A stretch of 25,878 bases of DNA from DASYTH01 sp035762905 (GCF_035762905.1 NZ_DASUCC010000154.1:1-25878), one strand, 5' to 3'; counted from the first letter of the stretch, positions 13,734-21,675 are shown. A program made the numbers and translations. The notes: generated by a model not told the origin, from the letters alone.

Positions 13734-14996
13734 CTACGACAGCCAACCGGCGACGGTCGACAGGACCGCCGACGCCCAACCGAGTTGGAGGTGGTTCGCG
13801 GAGCCGACCAGCGCGGTGCCGCCGACGGTGCCGATCCCGGCGGTGGCCAGCGCGCTGCTGACGAACACCACGCCGTCGCTGGGCCCCCTGGTCTCGTTCC
13901 AGATTCCGACGATCGTGGGTGCGCCGCCGGCCAGCAGGTAGACCGGCACGCCCGCCGGGGTCGGCGTGGCCTGGATGGTGGCGATCAGCGAGCCGGCGTT
14001 GATCGCCGCCTGGATGCCGGGACCGCTGGTGTAGAAGCCCTGCCCGCCGTAGTAGGTGGTGTACCAGTCCTGGGTGGCGGTGTTCACCCCGTAGACGCCG
14101 TCGAAGCGGGCCAGCATCTGCCGCTGCCCGGGATAGGCGTCCCGGCCGGCGGTCGGCGTGATGGACAGCTCGGGATGGTAGGTGTAGGCGCCGAAACAGG
14201 TCATGTTGGTGTGCGGGCTCGGCGCGTTGACCGCCCCGCCGCACTCCGGCCAGATCGAGAAGTCGTGCGCCCAGCCGTGCGCGAACGGGTAGTCGTAGCC
14301 GCCGTTCGGGCCGCCGAGCAGCACCAGCCTGCGCACGTCCCCGGCGTAGCCGCGACCCCACGACGGACGCACCGAAGCGACGTACATCCGGGCCGACATC
14401 ATGCCCTTGCTCCAGCCGACCACGTCAACCGAACCGACCCCGAGCCGCGCTTTGATGATCGCGATCGCGTCGCCGACCTGTTGCGCCTGCTGGTAGTTGT
14501 CGCCCTGCTTGTGCGCGAACCCGATGGCGAACACCCGGTGGCCGCGGGCGCTGAGGTACTGCATGAGCCCGGTCGACGGGCAGCTGACCGAGCCGCAGCC
14601 GAACCCGCCGGACTCGTTCGGGTTGGCCCAGGCCCGGTCCGGGTTGTCGTTGGCGCCGTGCACCAGCAGCACCGGAGTCGGCCGGCTGCCGGAATCCCAG
14701 CCGGGTGCGGAGTAGAGCAGGAACCGCGCCGAGGACGGCCGGGCCACGCCGCCGAAGAAGGTGCGCCGCTGCCCGTCCTGGTCGCCGCGGCCGTCCGGCG
14801 GGTACTGCTCGTCGGCGAAACCGGCCGTGGTGTCGCGGTAGCGGTCCACCGTCGCCCACCCGTTAGCCACCGTGGTGAACGTGGCCTCCCTGGTCAGGTA
14901 CGCCGGGTCCGCGGCGGCCGGCGCCGGCATCGCGCAGAGCCCGGCGAAGACCAGCACGCTCGCCAGCAGCGGCCGCGAGGATCGGGGAACGGGCAT
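13734..14996 (-). CDS. Secreted lipase-like alpha/beta hydrolase
   Basis: A 420-residue exported hydrolase. Residues 1-29 form a signal peptide (RSSRPLLASVLVFAGLCAMP, cleavage near AAA/DPA). Mature part: PVLLVHGANDNPDRAW (oxyanion region), the nucleophile elbow VVGWSKGMM with Ser196, and late SDGVVF and ANHLQLGWA segments supplying likely Asp and His. GxSKG elbows are seen in secreted lipase/polyester-hydrolase relatives. Several cysteines (CGSVSC, ECGG, TCFG) suit disulfides in an extracellular protein. GGGAGG precedes ATG 14996. It is first in a two-gene operon with the cytoplasmic hydrolase. Triacylglycerol lipase and polyester depolymerase are both possible. Confidence 0.85.
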   Translation of the reverse strand: MPVPRSSRPLLASVLVFAGLCAMPAPAAADPAYLTREATFTTVANGWATVDRYRDTTAGFADEQYPPDGRGDQDGQRRTFFGGVARPSSARFLLYSAPGWDSGSRPTPVLLVHGANDNPDRAWANPNESGGFGCGSVSCPSTGLMQYLSARGHRVFAIGFAHKQGDNYQQAQQVGDAIAIIKARLGVGSVDVVGWSKGMMSARMYVASVRPSWGRGYAGDVRRLVLLGGPNGGYDYPFAHGWAHDFSIWPECGGAVNAPSPHTNMTCFGAYTYHPELSITPTAGRDAYPGQRQMLARFDGVYGVNTATQDWYTTYYGGQGFYTSGPGIQAAINAGSLIATIQATPTPAGVPVYLLAGGAPTIVGIWNETRGPSDGVVFVSSALATAGIGTVGGTALVGSANHLQLGWASAVLSTVAGWLS

Positions 14997-15113
14997 CGCG
15001 GCGACCTCCCGGCATCGGCTGCGGTAGAGGTACCTTCCGCGCCGCGCGCCGCGCCGTCAACGTGCGTGACCACCATCGCCGGCCGCCGGCGCATGTGTGT
15101 CGGCCACACCGGA

Positions 15114-15692
15114 TCACGGGTTGTTCGTGGCGCTCACCGAGATGGTCTTGGAGACGTTCTTGATGCCGGCCGGCCACACCGTGTAGGTGTGCGTCGTCGT
15201 GCCCGGGCCGGTGCCGCAGCCGAAGCCGAGGGACAGCTGACCGGCGGCCGGGTACATGCCGTACGCGGCGTAGCGGGTCGGGTCGTCGACGGCGAGCGCG
15301 GCACCGCCGGCGCCGGTCACCTTCCATTCAATGATCACGTCCGTGCCGGGCGTGCTGAACGGGGCGTCGGGCGTGCCGCGTACCGGGCAGGTCGGCTGCC
15401 GCACCACGGCGAGCGTCACCGTGGCCGGTGGGGTGCTCGGCGCCGGTGTGCCGGTGCTGGTCCGGCTGCTCGGCGGCCGGGATGCCGGGCCGGGTCTGCC
15501 GCTCGGGTTCGATCCGGTGCCGGTCGGGCCGGTAGCGCTGGTCGGCGCCGCCGTGGCGCTGGCCGACGCCAGACCGGCTTCCCGCGGTTTGCTCCTGGCG
15601 CTGGACTGCGGGTCCTCGCAGCCGGTCAGGCCGATGACGGCACCGACCAGTGCCACCAGCCCGAGGATTCGGGGTGCGGTTCCAGCGCGCAT
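15114..15692 (-). CDS. Putative lipoprotein with Ser/Thr/Pro-rich linker
   Basis: A 192-residue protein with a type II signal peptide: basic start (MRAGTAPRI), hydrophobic core and lipobox LTGC with the lipidated Cys25. Residues 27-95 form a low-complexity Ala/Ser/Thr/Pro/Gly linker, typical of a spacer crossing the cell wall, and residues 95-192 form a beta-rich domain (ATVTLAVVRQPTCPVRGTPD, DVIIEWKVTGAGGAALAVDD, GTTTHTYTVWPAG) with two cysteines, resembling an Ig-like fold. Function unknown. Its start has only a weak GGTGGT site. It lies 117 nt from the lipase gene and is probably a separate unit. Confidence 0.8.
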   Translation of the reverse strand: MRAGTAPRILGLVALVGAVIGLTGCEDPQSSARSKPREAGLASASATAAPTSATGPTGTGSNPSGRPGPASRPPSSRTSTGTPAPSTPPATVTLAVVRQPTCPVRGTPDAPFSTPGTDVIIEWKVTGAGGAALAVDDPTRYAAYGMYPAAGQLSLGFGCGTGPGTTTHTYTVWPAGIKNVSKTISVSATNNP

Positions 15693-15767
15693 CCATGACC
15701 ACCATTCCGTCGCGTTCGCAGATAATCTCGGGCGGACGAACGGAATCGTGACGGTTCACAATGGCCA

Positions 15768-15799
15768 CCCGCCCGGTTCGACACGTCGAACCGGGCGGG
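15768..15799 (-). terminator. 14-bp perfect hairpin ending the SHOCT/T7SS-like operon
   Basis: Arm 15768-15781 pairs perfectly with 15786-15799 around a CACG loop. It lies 31 nt downstream of the SHOCT stop (15831, minus strand) and before the lipoprotein gene, so it is well placed to end the five-gene operon. Confidence 0.8.
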
Positions 15800-15830
15800 C
15801 GGGCGAGGGGGGATCACCCGGGACGGGTGG

Positions 15831-16124
15831 TCACTGGTTGAGGATCCGCTGCTTCTGCTGCTGGAACTCCTCCTCGGTCAGCACGCCCTGGGCCTTCAGG
15901 TCGCTGAGCTTGCGAAGCTGGTCCAGCCGGGCGTCCATCTCGTCACCCTGGTCGTCGGGCTGGGCCACGTAGACGGGCTGCGCCTGCTGATACGTGGGCT
16001 GGGGCGGATAGGCCTCCTGCTGTGCCCAGCGACCCGCCTGCCGCCGGGACACCCGGTTGGACACCGCGGTCGCGGTACCGGCAACGACCGCGGTACGGGC
16101 GATGCCGCGAAGCAGACCTGGCAT
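15831..16124 (-). CDS. SHOCT-domain protein
   Basis: A 97-residue protein. The C-terminal segment MDARLDQLRKLSDLKAQGVL followed by TEEEFQQQKQRIL is a textbook SHOCT domain, a short oligomerisation/targeting helix pair. The N-terminus has a weakly hydrophobic stretch (GIARTAVVAGTATAVSNRVS) and the middle is Gln/Pro/Tyr-rich. AAAGGACG precedes ATG 16124. It is last in the operon, 23 nt after the DUF6325 stop; DUF6325 and SHOCT genes are often neighbours in actinomycetes as I recall. Role unknown. Confidence 0.9.
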   Translation of the reverse strand: MPGLLRGIARTAVVAGTATAVSNRVSRRQAGRWAQQEAYPPQPTYQQAQPVYVAQPDDQGDEMDARLDQLRKLSDLKAQGVLTEEEFQQQKQRILNQ

Positions 16125-16147
16125 GGAACACGTCCTTTCGTCAGGGT

Positions 16148-16621
16148 TCAGCTCGGGACGCGGTCGCCCAGCTCAGACATGTCCAGCGTGGACAGGAGAT
16201 CCGATGCGGAAACCGGTCCCCGGGCGACGAGCTCCGCACCGCTTTGCCGAAGCGCGGCGACGAACGGGGCCGCCCAGAGGTTCTCGTAGATCAGGATCGC
16301 GGCCGAGTTGCCTTCGGTCAGCACACCCGCGGCCTCGTTCAGGTCGTCCCTGCCCAGCAGGTTGGACGCCGCTCCTTCGAAGATCGCGAGGTCGAGGTCC
16401 CCATCGCCGTCCAGGTCGGCGATGGCCATCGCGGTGATCTTGTCGCCCGCGTCCTTGCGGACGAAGACCAGGTCGAGAACGCGAAGCATGCCCCGGTCGA
16501 CGAGCTCGACGAGGGCGGCCAGTCCCGCCCCGGTCAGGCGACTGCCCGGAAACTCGACCACCAGGTAGTCGATCGGTCCGTTGTGGTGCTTTTCACCCGT
16601 GGGGGTCTCTTCATCCGTCAC
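16148..16621 (-). CDS. DUF6325 family protein
   Basis: A 157-residue soluble protein. The signature GPIDYLVVEFPGSRLTGAG, the middle RVLDLVFVRKD...AIADLDGDGDLDLAIFEG and the C-terminal NSAAILIYENLWAAPFVAAL identify the DUF6325 family, which resembles DUF1269-type proteins. Function unknown; often associated with SHOCT proteins. GTG 16621 overlaps the stop of the WxG gene in a GTGA arrangement, which suggests translational coupling. A Pro/Gly-rich reading in this frame extends upstream of the start but lacks codon bias there, so I keep GTG 16621. Confidence 0.8.
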   Translation of the reverse strand: MTDEETPTGEKHHNGPIDYLVVEFPGSRLTGAGLAALVELVDRGMLRVLDLVFVRKDAGDKITAMAIADLDGDGDLDLAIFEGAASNLLGRDDLNEAAGVLTEGNSAAILIYENLWAAPFVAALRQSGAELVARGPVSASDLLSTLDMSELGDRVPS

Positions 16622-17130
16622 CGGACCAGCATCGGTACCCGGTGCCCCGCCGGCATCGCCTGGTCCGGGTGACGTCTGCCCGGTGCGTTGGCGATCTCGT
16701 TCAGGGTGCTGTGCACACTGTCGGTCATCGTCTTGACCTCGCCGAGCTTCGTGCTCTGGAAGGCCATGACCTCCTTGTACGCGATGTACGCCGGGCCCTC
16801 CCACTTGTTGTGGCTGGGCATCTGGGTGGCGTTGAGCTTCTGGGCCAGCTCGCTCGTCTTCGCGCCCACCTCGGTGTTCCAGTCGCTGGCGACCTGCCGG
16901 ACCGCGCCGGCCGAACCGCGTTCGGCGTAGACCTTGACGATCTTTTCCACGACGTTGTCGTGCTCGGCGGAAAGCTTGTTGAACGACCGCTTCGCGACCG
17001 GCTGCAGGTACCCGGGCAGGCGCGGAAGCACGACGTTGACGGCGTTGACGAAGTCGTTCCAGATCTGCTCGAGTTCCTTGGTTCCGGCCTCGATCCGCTG
17101 GACCGCCTCGTCGAAGGCGGAGTCGGTCAT
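16618..17130 (-). CDS. WxG-type protein, T7SS-associated, possibly C-terminally truncated
   Basis: A 170-residue, mostly helical protein. HNKWEGPAYIAY carries a WxG turn between two long helices, as in WXG100/ESX-related proteins, though longer than the usual 100 residues. After SVHSTLNEIANA the sequence ends in a basic, non-helical tail (PGRRHPDQAMPAGHRVPMLV). Related actinomycete proteins, as I recall them, carry a hydrophobic C-terminal region there, so this copy may be truncated. ATG 17130 overlaps the EspC-like stop by 1 nt (TGATG), indicating coupling. Likely partner of the upstream EspC-like protein; role unknown. Confidence 0.75.
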   Translation of the reverse strand: MTDSAFDEAVQRIEAGTKELEQIWNDFVNAVNVVLPRLPGYLQPVAKRSFNKLSAEHDNVVEKIVKVYAERGSAGAVRQVASDWNTEVGAKTSELAQKLNATQMPSHNKWEGPAYIAYKEVMAFQSTKLGEVKTMTDSVHSTLNEIANAPGRRHPDQAMPAGHRVPMLVR

Positions 17131-17447
17131 CAGAGATGCTCCTCGAGCCGTTTGAGCGCGTGGGCGTTCTCCTCGTCCTCCCGCAGGTAGGTCGTGGCGA
17201 CGTCCACCAGGGTGGCGGCGACCTTGTCGAACTCGGTCGCGGCGCCGGCGAGCAGGGTGGTGAACTTCTGCCGCAGGCCGTCATAGGCGTCGACGACCCC
17301 GCGTGCCTCCGCGGCGTAGCCCAGCCTGGCCGGTCCCAGGGTCAGGCCGTCGGCCGTGCGGGACGCGGCCTGCACCGCGTCGGATATCTCCCCCCACTTG
17401 TCCGAGTCCGCCACCAGGTGGCTACAGGCGACCGCTACCGACGTCAA
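17130..17447 (-). CDS. EspC-like type VII secretion partner with YxxxD motif
   Basis: A 105-residue all-helical protein: VAVACSHLVADSDKWGEISD, then a long second helical part (FTTLLAGAATEFDKVAATLV). The C-terminal YLRED matches the YxxxD/E secretion signal of type VII substrates, and the two-helix layout fits the EspC/ESX-1 secretion-associated family. It starts with TTG 17447 behind GAGGG, 9 nt after the YbaB-like stop. No EccC ATPase, mycosin or channel gene lies in the window, so any machinery is elsewhere. Family placement is by pattern, not search. Confidence 0.78.
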   Translation of the reverse strand: MTSVAVACSHLVADSDKWGEISDAVQAASRTADGLTLGPARLGYAAEARGVVDAYDGLRQKFTTLLAGAATEFDKVAATLVDVATTYLREDEENAHALKRLEEHL

Positions 17448-17456
17448 AGGGATCCC

Positions 17457-18185
17457 TCATCTCTGTTGGGGTCGGGAAAGACCCAGTTCCCGGCACAGCG
17501 CGACGGGGTCACTGGCCAGTTCCTGGATCCGCGCCAGCGACGCGGGCACGCTGACGGTGCCCGCGCCGTCGAGCTGGCGTCCCGCGGCGCGAAAAGCACC
17601 GAGGGCCTCGGCGCGGATCTCGGTGTACCGGGCGGAGGTGGCCCACCGGGAGTCGACGGTCACCGCCGAGACCGACCCGGGTGCCATGGTGACGTGGATC
17701 CGGCCGTTGCTCCCCTTCGCCTCGGCGGTGACGTTCGCCGCCCGCACCAGCTGTTCGCGGTAGGCCGCGAGATCCCGGTCCACCGTGGCGAACAGCTCGC
17801 CGATCTCGGCCATCAGGTTCCGCGCCACCGCACTGGACGGATCACCGCCGGCGTCCAGGGCGTCCGCGCGGGTGGTCGTGGACAGCCCCGGCTCGAGATC
17901 GGTGCGCTCGATCATGTCGCCGAGCCAGCCGGACAACGCGTTGTTCGCGGCGGTGAGCAGGGCCTGACCCAGCTCGCGCGGCCCGATCCAGTCCCGCCAG
18001 TTCGGTGGCACGCCCACGTCGGCGACCACACCCGTACCGTCCACCGTCACCGTGATCACGTCCCGGTCGTCGGCGCCGGTGAACCCGGTGGTGCCCGGCT
18101 TCGATCGTGGTGTCGGGGGTGGCCGGTCCTCGTCGCCAAGGTCCGGTTCGGCGAACCCGCGATGCCAGCCGTCGTCTCTGCGCAT
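17457..18185 (-). CDS. YbaB/EbfC-like protein heading the T7SS-associated operon
   Basis: A 242-residue protein. An acidic, proline-rich N-terminus is followed by DVITVTVDGTGVVADVGVPP and a helical part, then NGRIHVTMAPGSVSAVTVDS, a YbaB-like beta-sheet pattern seen in nucleoid-associated EbfC relatives that actinomycetes often encode beside EspC/WxG genes. ATG 18185 follows GGGGAGAG; an in-frame extension to 18254 is possible but carries no typical start context. It is first in the five-gene minus-strand operon. DNA binding versus a chaperone or structural role in secretion is open. Confidence 0.75.
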   Translation of the reverse strand: MRRDDGWHRGFAEPDLGDEDRPPPTPRSKPGTTGFTGADDRDVITVTVDGTGVVADVGVPPNWRDWIGPRELGQALLTAANNALSGWLGDMIERTDLEPGLSTTTRADALDAGGDPSSAVARNLMAEIGELFATVDRDLAAYREQLVRAANVTAEAKGSNGRIHVTMAPGSVSAVTVDSRWATSARYTEIRAEALGAFRAAGRQLDGAGTVSVPASLARIQELASDPVALCRELGLSRPQQR

Positions 18186-18273
18186 CGCTCTCCCCGTTCC
18201 TCGGTAGCACGGCGCCCAGAGTTTTTCCCGCAGACCTTTCACCGTCCTTACCACGAGCCTGCCGCGGCGCGGA

Positions 18274-18279
18274 TAGCCT
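18274..18279 (+). promoter_or_regulatory. Candidate -10 element (TAGCCT) of a leaderless promoter
   Basis: TAGCCT fits the actinobacterial TANNNT consensus and lies 7 nt before ATG 18287, which has no Shine-Dalgarno. Transcription would start at or next to the A of ATG. No clear -35 is visible. Confidence 0.5.
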
Positions 18280-18286
18280 CACCGCC

Positions 18287-21200
18287 ATGCGGTTTCGACT
18301 GCTCGGACCGGTGACGGCGGTCGCCGACGGCGAACCCGTCGCCGTCGGTCGCCGGCGCGAGCGGCTGCTGCTGGCGGTGCTGCTGTTGGAAGCCGGCCGC
18401 CCGGTGTCGGTGCGGCGGCTGGCCGAACTGCTCTGGACCGGCGAGTCCGTGCGGTCCCCCCGGGACGCGATCTACGTCTACGTGTCCCGGTTACGCCGGT
18501 GCCTGCGCGCCGGGGGCGTCGAGCTGGCCAGCACGCCGGCCGGATACGCCGTCCTGGTCGACCCGGAGACGGTCGACGCGCACCAGTTCACCCGGCTGAC
18601 CCGGCAGGCCCGGGAGACCGCCGACCCGGCCGAGCGGGCCGAGCTGCTCGACACGGCGCTGCGCCTGTGGCGCGGACCCGCGCTGGCCGATGTCGCCTCG
18701 GACGAGTTGCGCGCGCAGTTGTGTGCCCGGCTCGCCGAGCAGCGGATCGCCGCGCAGGAGTCGAGGGCGGAGGCGTACCTGGACCTTGGCCGGCACGACG
18801 AGCTGGTCGCCGAGTTGGCCGAGCTCACCAGGGCGCACCCGACCCGGGAGCGGTTGGTCGCCGCCCGGATGCTCGCGCTGCACCGGGCCGGGCGGCAGAC
18901 CGAGGCCCTCGAGGTGTTCCGGCAGGCGGTCGGCACCCTGGCCGACGAGCTGGGGTTGGATCCGGCTCCGCGGCTGGTCCGGCTGCACACCGCCATCCTG
19001 CGCAACGACCCCGAGCTGAGCCTGGTGCCACCCGGGGTCCGGCCGGCACCGGCCGCACCCCGGCCGGCCCAGCTGCCCGGTGATCTGGCCACCTTCACCG
19101 GCCGGGCCGCCGAGCTGGAAGCCCTGCTCGCGCTGCACCCCGACGGCACCGACCCGCCACCGACGGTCGTGCTCGGCTCGATCGACGGCATGGCCGGCGT
19201 CGGCAAGACCGCGCTGGCCGTGCACGCCGCCCACCGGCTCGCCGACCGGTTTCCGGACGGCCAGCTGTTCGTCAACCTGCACGGCAGTACCCGGGGCATG
19301 GATCCGGTCGCTCCGGCCGACGCCCTCGACCGGATGCTGCGATCGGTCGGCGTGCCCGGGGTCCGCATTCCGCACACCCTCGAGGAACGCGCGGCGCTGT
19401 GGCGGACCAGCATCGCCGGCCGGCGGATGATCGTCGTGCTGGACAACGCGCTGGACGAAAGCCAGGTCCGGCCGCTGCTTCCCGGCGCGACGGGCAGCCT
19501 GGTGCTGGTCACCAGTCGCCGCCGGTTGACCGGACTCGACGACGCGGCGCCGGTCTCCCTCGACGTGCTGCCGGTCGCCGACGCGACCGCGATGTTCCGC
19601 CGGATCGCCGGGGTGGACCGGCTCGGTGCGGCGCCGGCCGAGCTGATCGACGAGATCGTCGCCCGGTGCGGCCGGCTGCCGCTGGCCATCCGCCTCGCCG
19701 CGGCCCGGTTGCGACACCGGCCGACCTGGACACCGGGTCACCTGGCCGATCGGCTCCGGGACCGGGAACGCCGGTTGGCCGAGCTGGAGTGCGGCCAGCG
19801 CGGCGTCACCGCCGCCCTCGACGTCTCCTACCGGTTGCTCGAACCCGATCAGCAGCGCATGTTCCGGTTGCTCGGCCGCCACCCCGGACCGGACTTCGAC
19901 TTCCACGCCGCCGCCGCACTGGCCGGCACCACGGCGTACCGGGCCGAACGGCTGCTCGACGATCTGCTCGACGTCCATCTCGTCGCGCAACCCCAGCCGA
20001 ACCGGTACCAGCTACACGATCTGGTCCGCACCCACGCGGCGCACGTCTGCGCGGAGCTGGAATCCGAGGCCGAACGGCACCGGGCGGCGACCCGGCTGTT
20101 CGACCACTACGCCGGCACCGCGACCGTGGCGATGGATCTGCTCTATCCGCACGAGACCGGCGCACGGCCCCGACCGCCGGAGTCCGGCGTCCCGGTGCCG
20201 GAGCTCGACGGCGAGCCGGCCGCCGCGGCCTGGCTGGATGTCGAGCTGACCAATCTCCTCGCCGTGGCGCAGTGCGGCGGTCCCGCCGCGGCCGTGCGGC
20301 TGTCCGCGCTGCTGCACCGGCACCTGCGCACCCGGGGCCGCTACTCGAACGCCGAAACCCTGCACACCTGTGCGCTGCGGGCCGCGCGCCAGTCCGGTGA
20401 CCGGGTCGCCGAGGCCGACATCCTGACCCGGCTCGGCCACGTGCACCGGATGCAGGAACGCTACGACGCGGCGATCGACTGCCTGCGGCAGGCCGTCGAG
20501 CTCGCCGGCCGGACCGGGCACCGCGCCGGCGAACACGATGCGCTGTGGGGTCTCGGTCAGGTCCACCGCCTGCAGGGTCGATACGGGCCGGCCATCGACT
20601 GCTTCCGGCTCGCCCTGTCCATCGCGCGCGCCGTCGGGGACGGTGCGGGCGAACTCAACGCGTTGACCGGACTCGGCGCCGCCTATCGCGCGCAGAGTGC
20701 GCATGCCAGGGCGATCGACTGCCTCCAGGACGCCCTGGCCATCGCCCGGACGCTCGGCGACCGCGCCGGCGAGCACAACGCGCTGCGCGGCATCGGGTCG
20801 GTCCACCGCATGCAGGGCCGGTTCGACCTCGCGATCGACTGCAACAAGCAGGCGCTGGCCATCGCCCGCTCGACCGGCCACCGGGTCGGCGAGCTCAACG
20901 CGCTTGGCAGTCTCGGCCACGCGTACCGGCTGGACGACCGGTACGACGCGGCCACCGGCTGTTACCGGGAGGCCCTCGACCTCGCCCAGCAGCTCGGTCA
21001 CCGCAACAGCGAGTTCGAGGCTCTGTACGGCCTCGGACAGGTCGACCTGTCCATCGGGCGGGCGGACCGGGCGCTCGCCCACCACCGGCGCGCGCTCGAC
21101 CTCGCGCGCGAACTGGGGCAGGCTCCCGACCAGTCGCGGGCCCACGACGGCCTGGCCCGCGCCTGCCATGCCCTCGGTCAGCGCGATCTCGCCCGCCGGA

Positions 21201-21328
21201 ACTGGCAGCAAACCCTGGCCATTCTCGCCGACCTCGGTCTCACCCGGATCGAAGAGATCGATGTCGCCGAGATCCAATCCCGGCTGACCGATCTCGACCG
21301 GCACGAAGCCGCCGGACGACACCGTTAG
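18287..21328 (+). CDS. AfsR/SARP-family transcriptional regulator with TPR repeats
   Basis: A 1013-residue STAND regulator. Winged helix about 1-95 (MRFRLLGPVTAVADGEPVAV), BTAD about 98-245, an Ala/Pro linker, NB-ARC with Walker A GMAGVGKT at 301-308 and Walker B MIVVLDN at 381-387, the CGRLPLAIRLAAARL segment, a winged-helix region, and a C-terminal array of 40-residue TPRs (about 685-1000). It probably activates a target gene set in an ATP- and ligand-dependent way. The start is inferred leaderless. It is a paralogue of the SARP at 5902-8898 with the same domain order, but differs throughout. It converges with the small secreted-protein gene, 14 nt apart. Target genes are not visible. Confidence 0.95.
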   Translation: MRFRLLGPVTAVADGEPVAVGRRRERLLLAVLLLEAGRPVSVRRLAELLWTGESVRSPRDAIYVYVSRLRRCLRAGGVELASTPAGYAVLVDPETVDAHQFTRLTRQARETADPAERAELLDTALRLWRGPALADVASDELRAQLCARLAEQRIAAQESRAEAYLDLGRHDELVAELAELTRAHPTRERLVAARMLALHRAGRQTEALEVFRQAVGTLADELGLDPAPRLVRLHTAILRNDPELSLVPPGVRPAPAAPRPAQLPGDLATFTGRAAELEALLALHPDGTDPPPTVVLGSIDGMAGVGKTALAVHAAHRLADRFPDGQLFVNLHGSTRGMDPVAPADALDRMLRSVGVPGVRIPHTLEERAALWRTSIAGRRMIVVLDNALDESQVRPLLPGATGSLVLVTSRRRLTGLDDAAPVSLDVLPVADATAMFRRIAGVDRLGAAPAELIDEIVARCGRLPLAIRLAAARLRHRPTWTPGHLADRLRDRERRLAELECGQRGVTAALDVSYRLLEPDQQRMFRLLGRHPGPDFDFHAAAALAGTTAYRAERLLDDLLDVHLVAQPQPNRYQLHDLVRTHAAHVCAELESEAERHRAATRLFDHYAGTATVAMDLLYPHETGARPRPPESGVPVPELDGEPAAAAWLDVELTNLLAVAQCGGPAAAVRLSALLHRHLRTRGRYSNAETLHTCALRAARQSGDRVAEADILTRLGHVHRMQERYDAAIDCLRQAVELAGRTGHRAGEHDALWGLGQVHRLQGRYGPAIDCFRLALSIARAVGDGAGELNALTGLGAAYRAQSAHARAIDCLQDALAIARTLGDRAGEHNALRGIGSVHRMQGRFDLAIDCNKQALAIARSTGHRVGELNALGSLGHAYRLDDRYDAATGCYREALDLAQQLGHRNSEFEALYGLGQVDLSIGRADRALAHHRRALDLARELGQAPDQSRAHDGLARACHALGQRDLARRNWQQTLAILADLGLTRIEEIDVAEIQSRLTDLDRHEAAGRHR
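20400..21180 (+). repeat. TPR-coding repeats with exact 120-nt period
   Basis: The block beginning GC(G/C)ATCGACTGC falls at 20471, 20591, 20711 and 20831, with a diverged copy at 20951: an exact 120-nt (40-codon) period. Flanking text such as GGCGAGCACAACGC also recurs. It reflects tandem TPR duplication that remains visible in DNA. Confidence 0.85.
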
Positions 21329-21342
21329 CCGAGGGCCGGCGC

Positions 21343-21594
21343 TCAGAACTCCTGCGCGTACTCGAAGTAGTAGGCGCCGAAGCAGGAGCTACCGCCCGGC
21401 CGCACGTCCAGTCCGAAGTCGACGGCGTACCGGTTCTTTTCCGCGACACATTCCGACAACGTTGCGAAGTTCGACGACTTGAACCATTTGATCCAGTTGG
21501 TGCCACCGGTTGCCGACCCCGGCGCGACCGCGGCCACCGTCCCGGCCATCATCAGAGCCACCGCCGCCCGCACGACCACACCTCGTCCGCTCAT
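21343..21594 (-). CDS. Small secreted protein with two cysteines
   Basis: An 83-residue precursor. Basic start (MSGRGVVVR), hydrophobic core (AAVALMMAGTVAAVAPG), probable cleavage near residue 28-30. The mature part of about 54 residues is aromatic-rich (TNWIKWFKSSNF, CFGAYYFEYAQEF) with two cysteines, which suggests one disulfide. GGGAG lies about 10 nt before ATG 21594. I do not recognise the family; it could be a small extracellular inhibitor, toxin-like or surface protein. It converges on the large SARP gene. Confidence 0.75.
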   Translation of the reverse strand: MSGRGVVVRAAVALMMAGTVAAVAPGSATGGTNWIKWFKSSNFATLSECVAEKNRYAVDFGLDVRPGGSSCFGAYYFEYAQEF

Positions 21595-21675
21595 GATTCA
21601 TTCACTCCCGCTGCTCGGCGCCGCCCCCAGCATTCCGCCGGAACCGGCCGTCGTCCAGCAGCCGGTTGCCGGTGC

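Noticed and set aside
13689..15698. 669-codon plus-strand frame antisense to the lipase and lipoprotein genes
   Set aside because: The opposite strand shows signal peptides, a lipobox and a serine-hydrolase elbow; the plus frame shows none.
16561..16720. Frameshift joining the WxG protein to DUF6325
   Set aside because: Third-position GC is high in the WxG frame through to its stop and poor in the DUF6325 frame upstream of its GTG; the GTGA overlap is a normal coupling junction.
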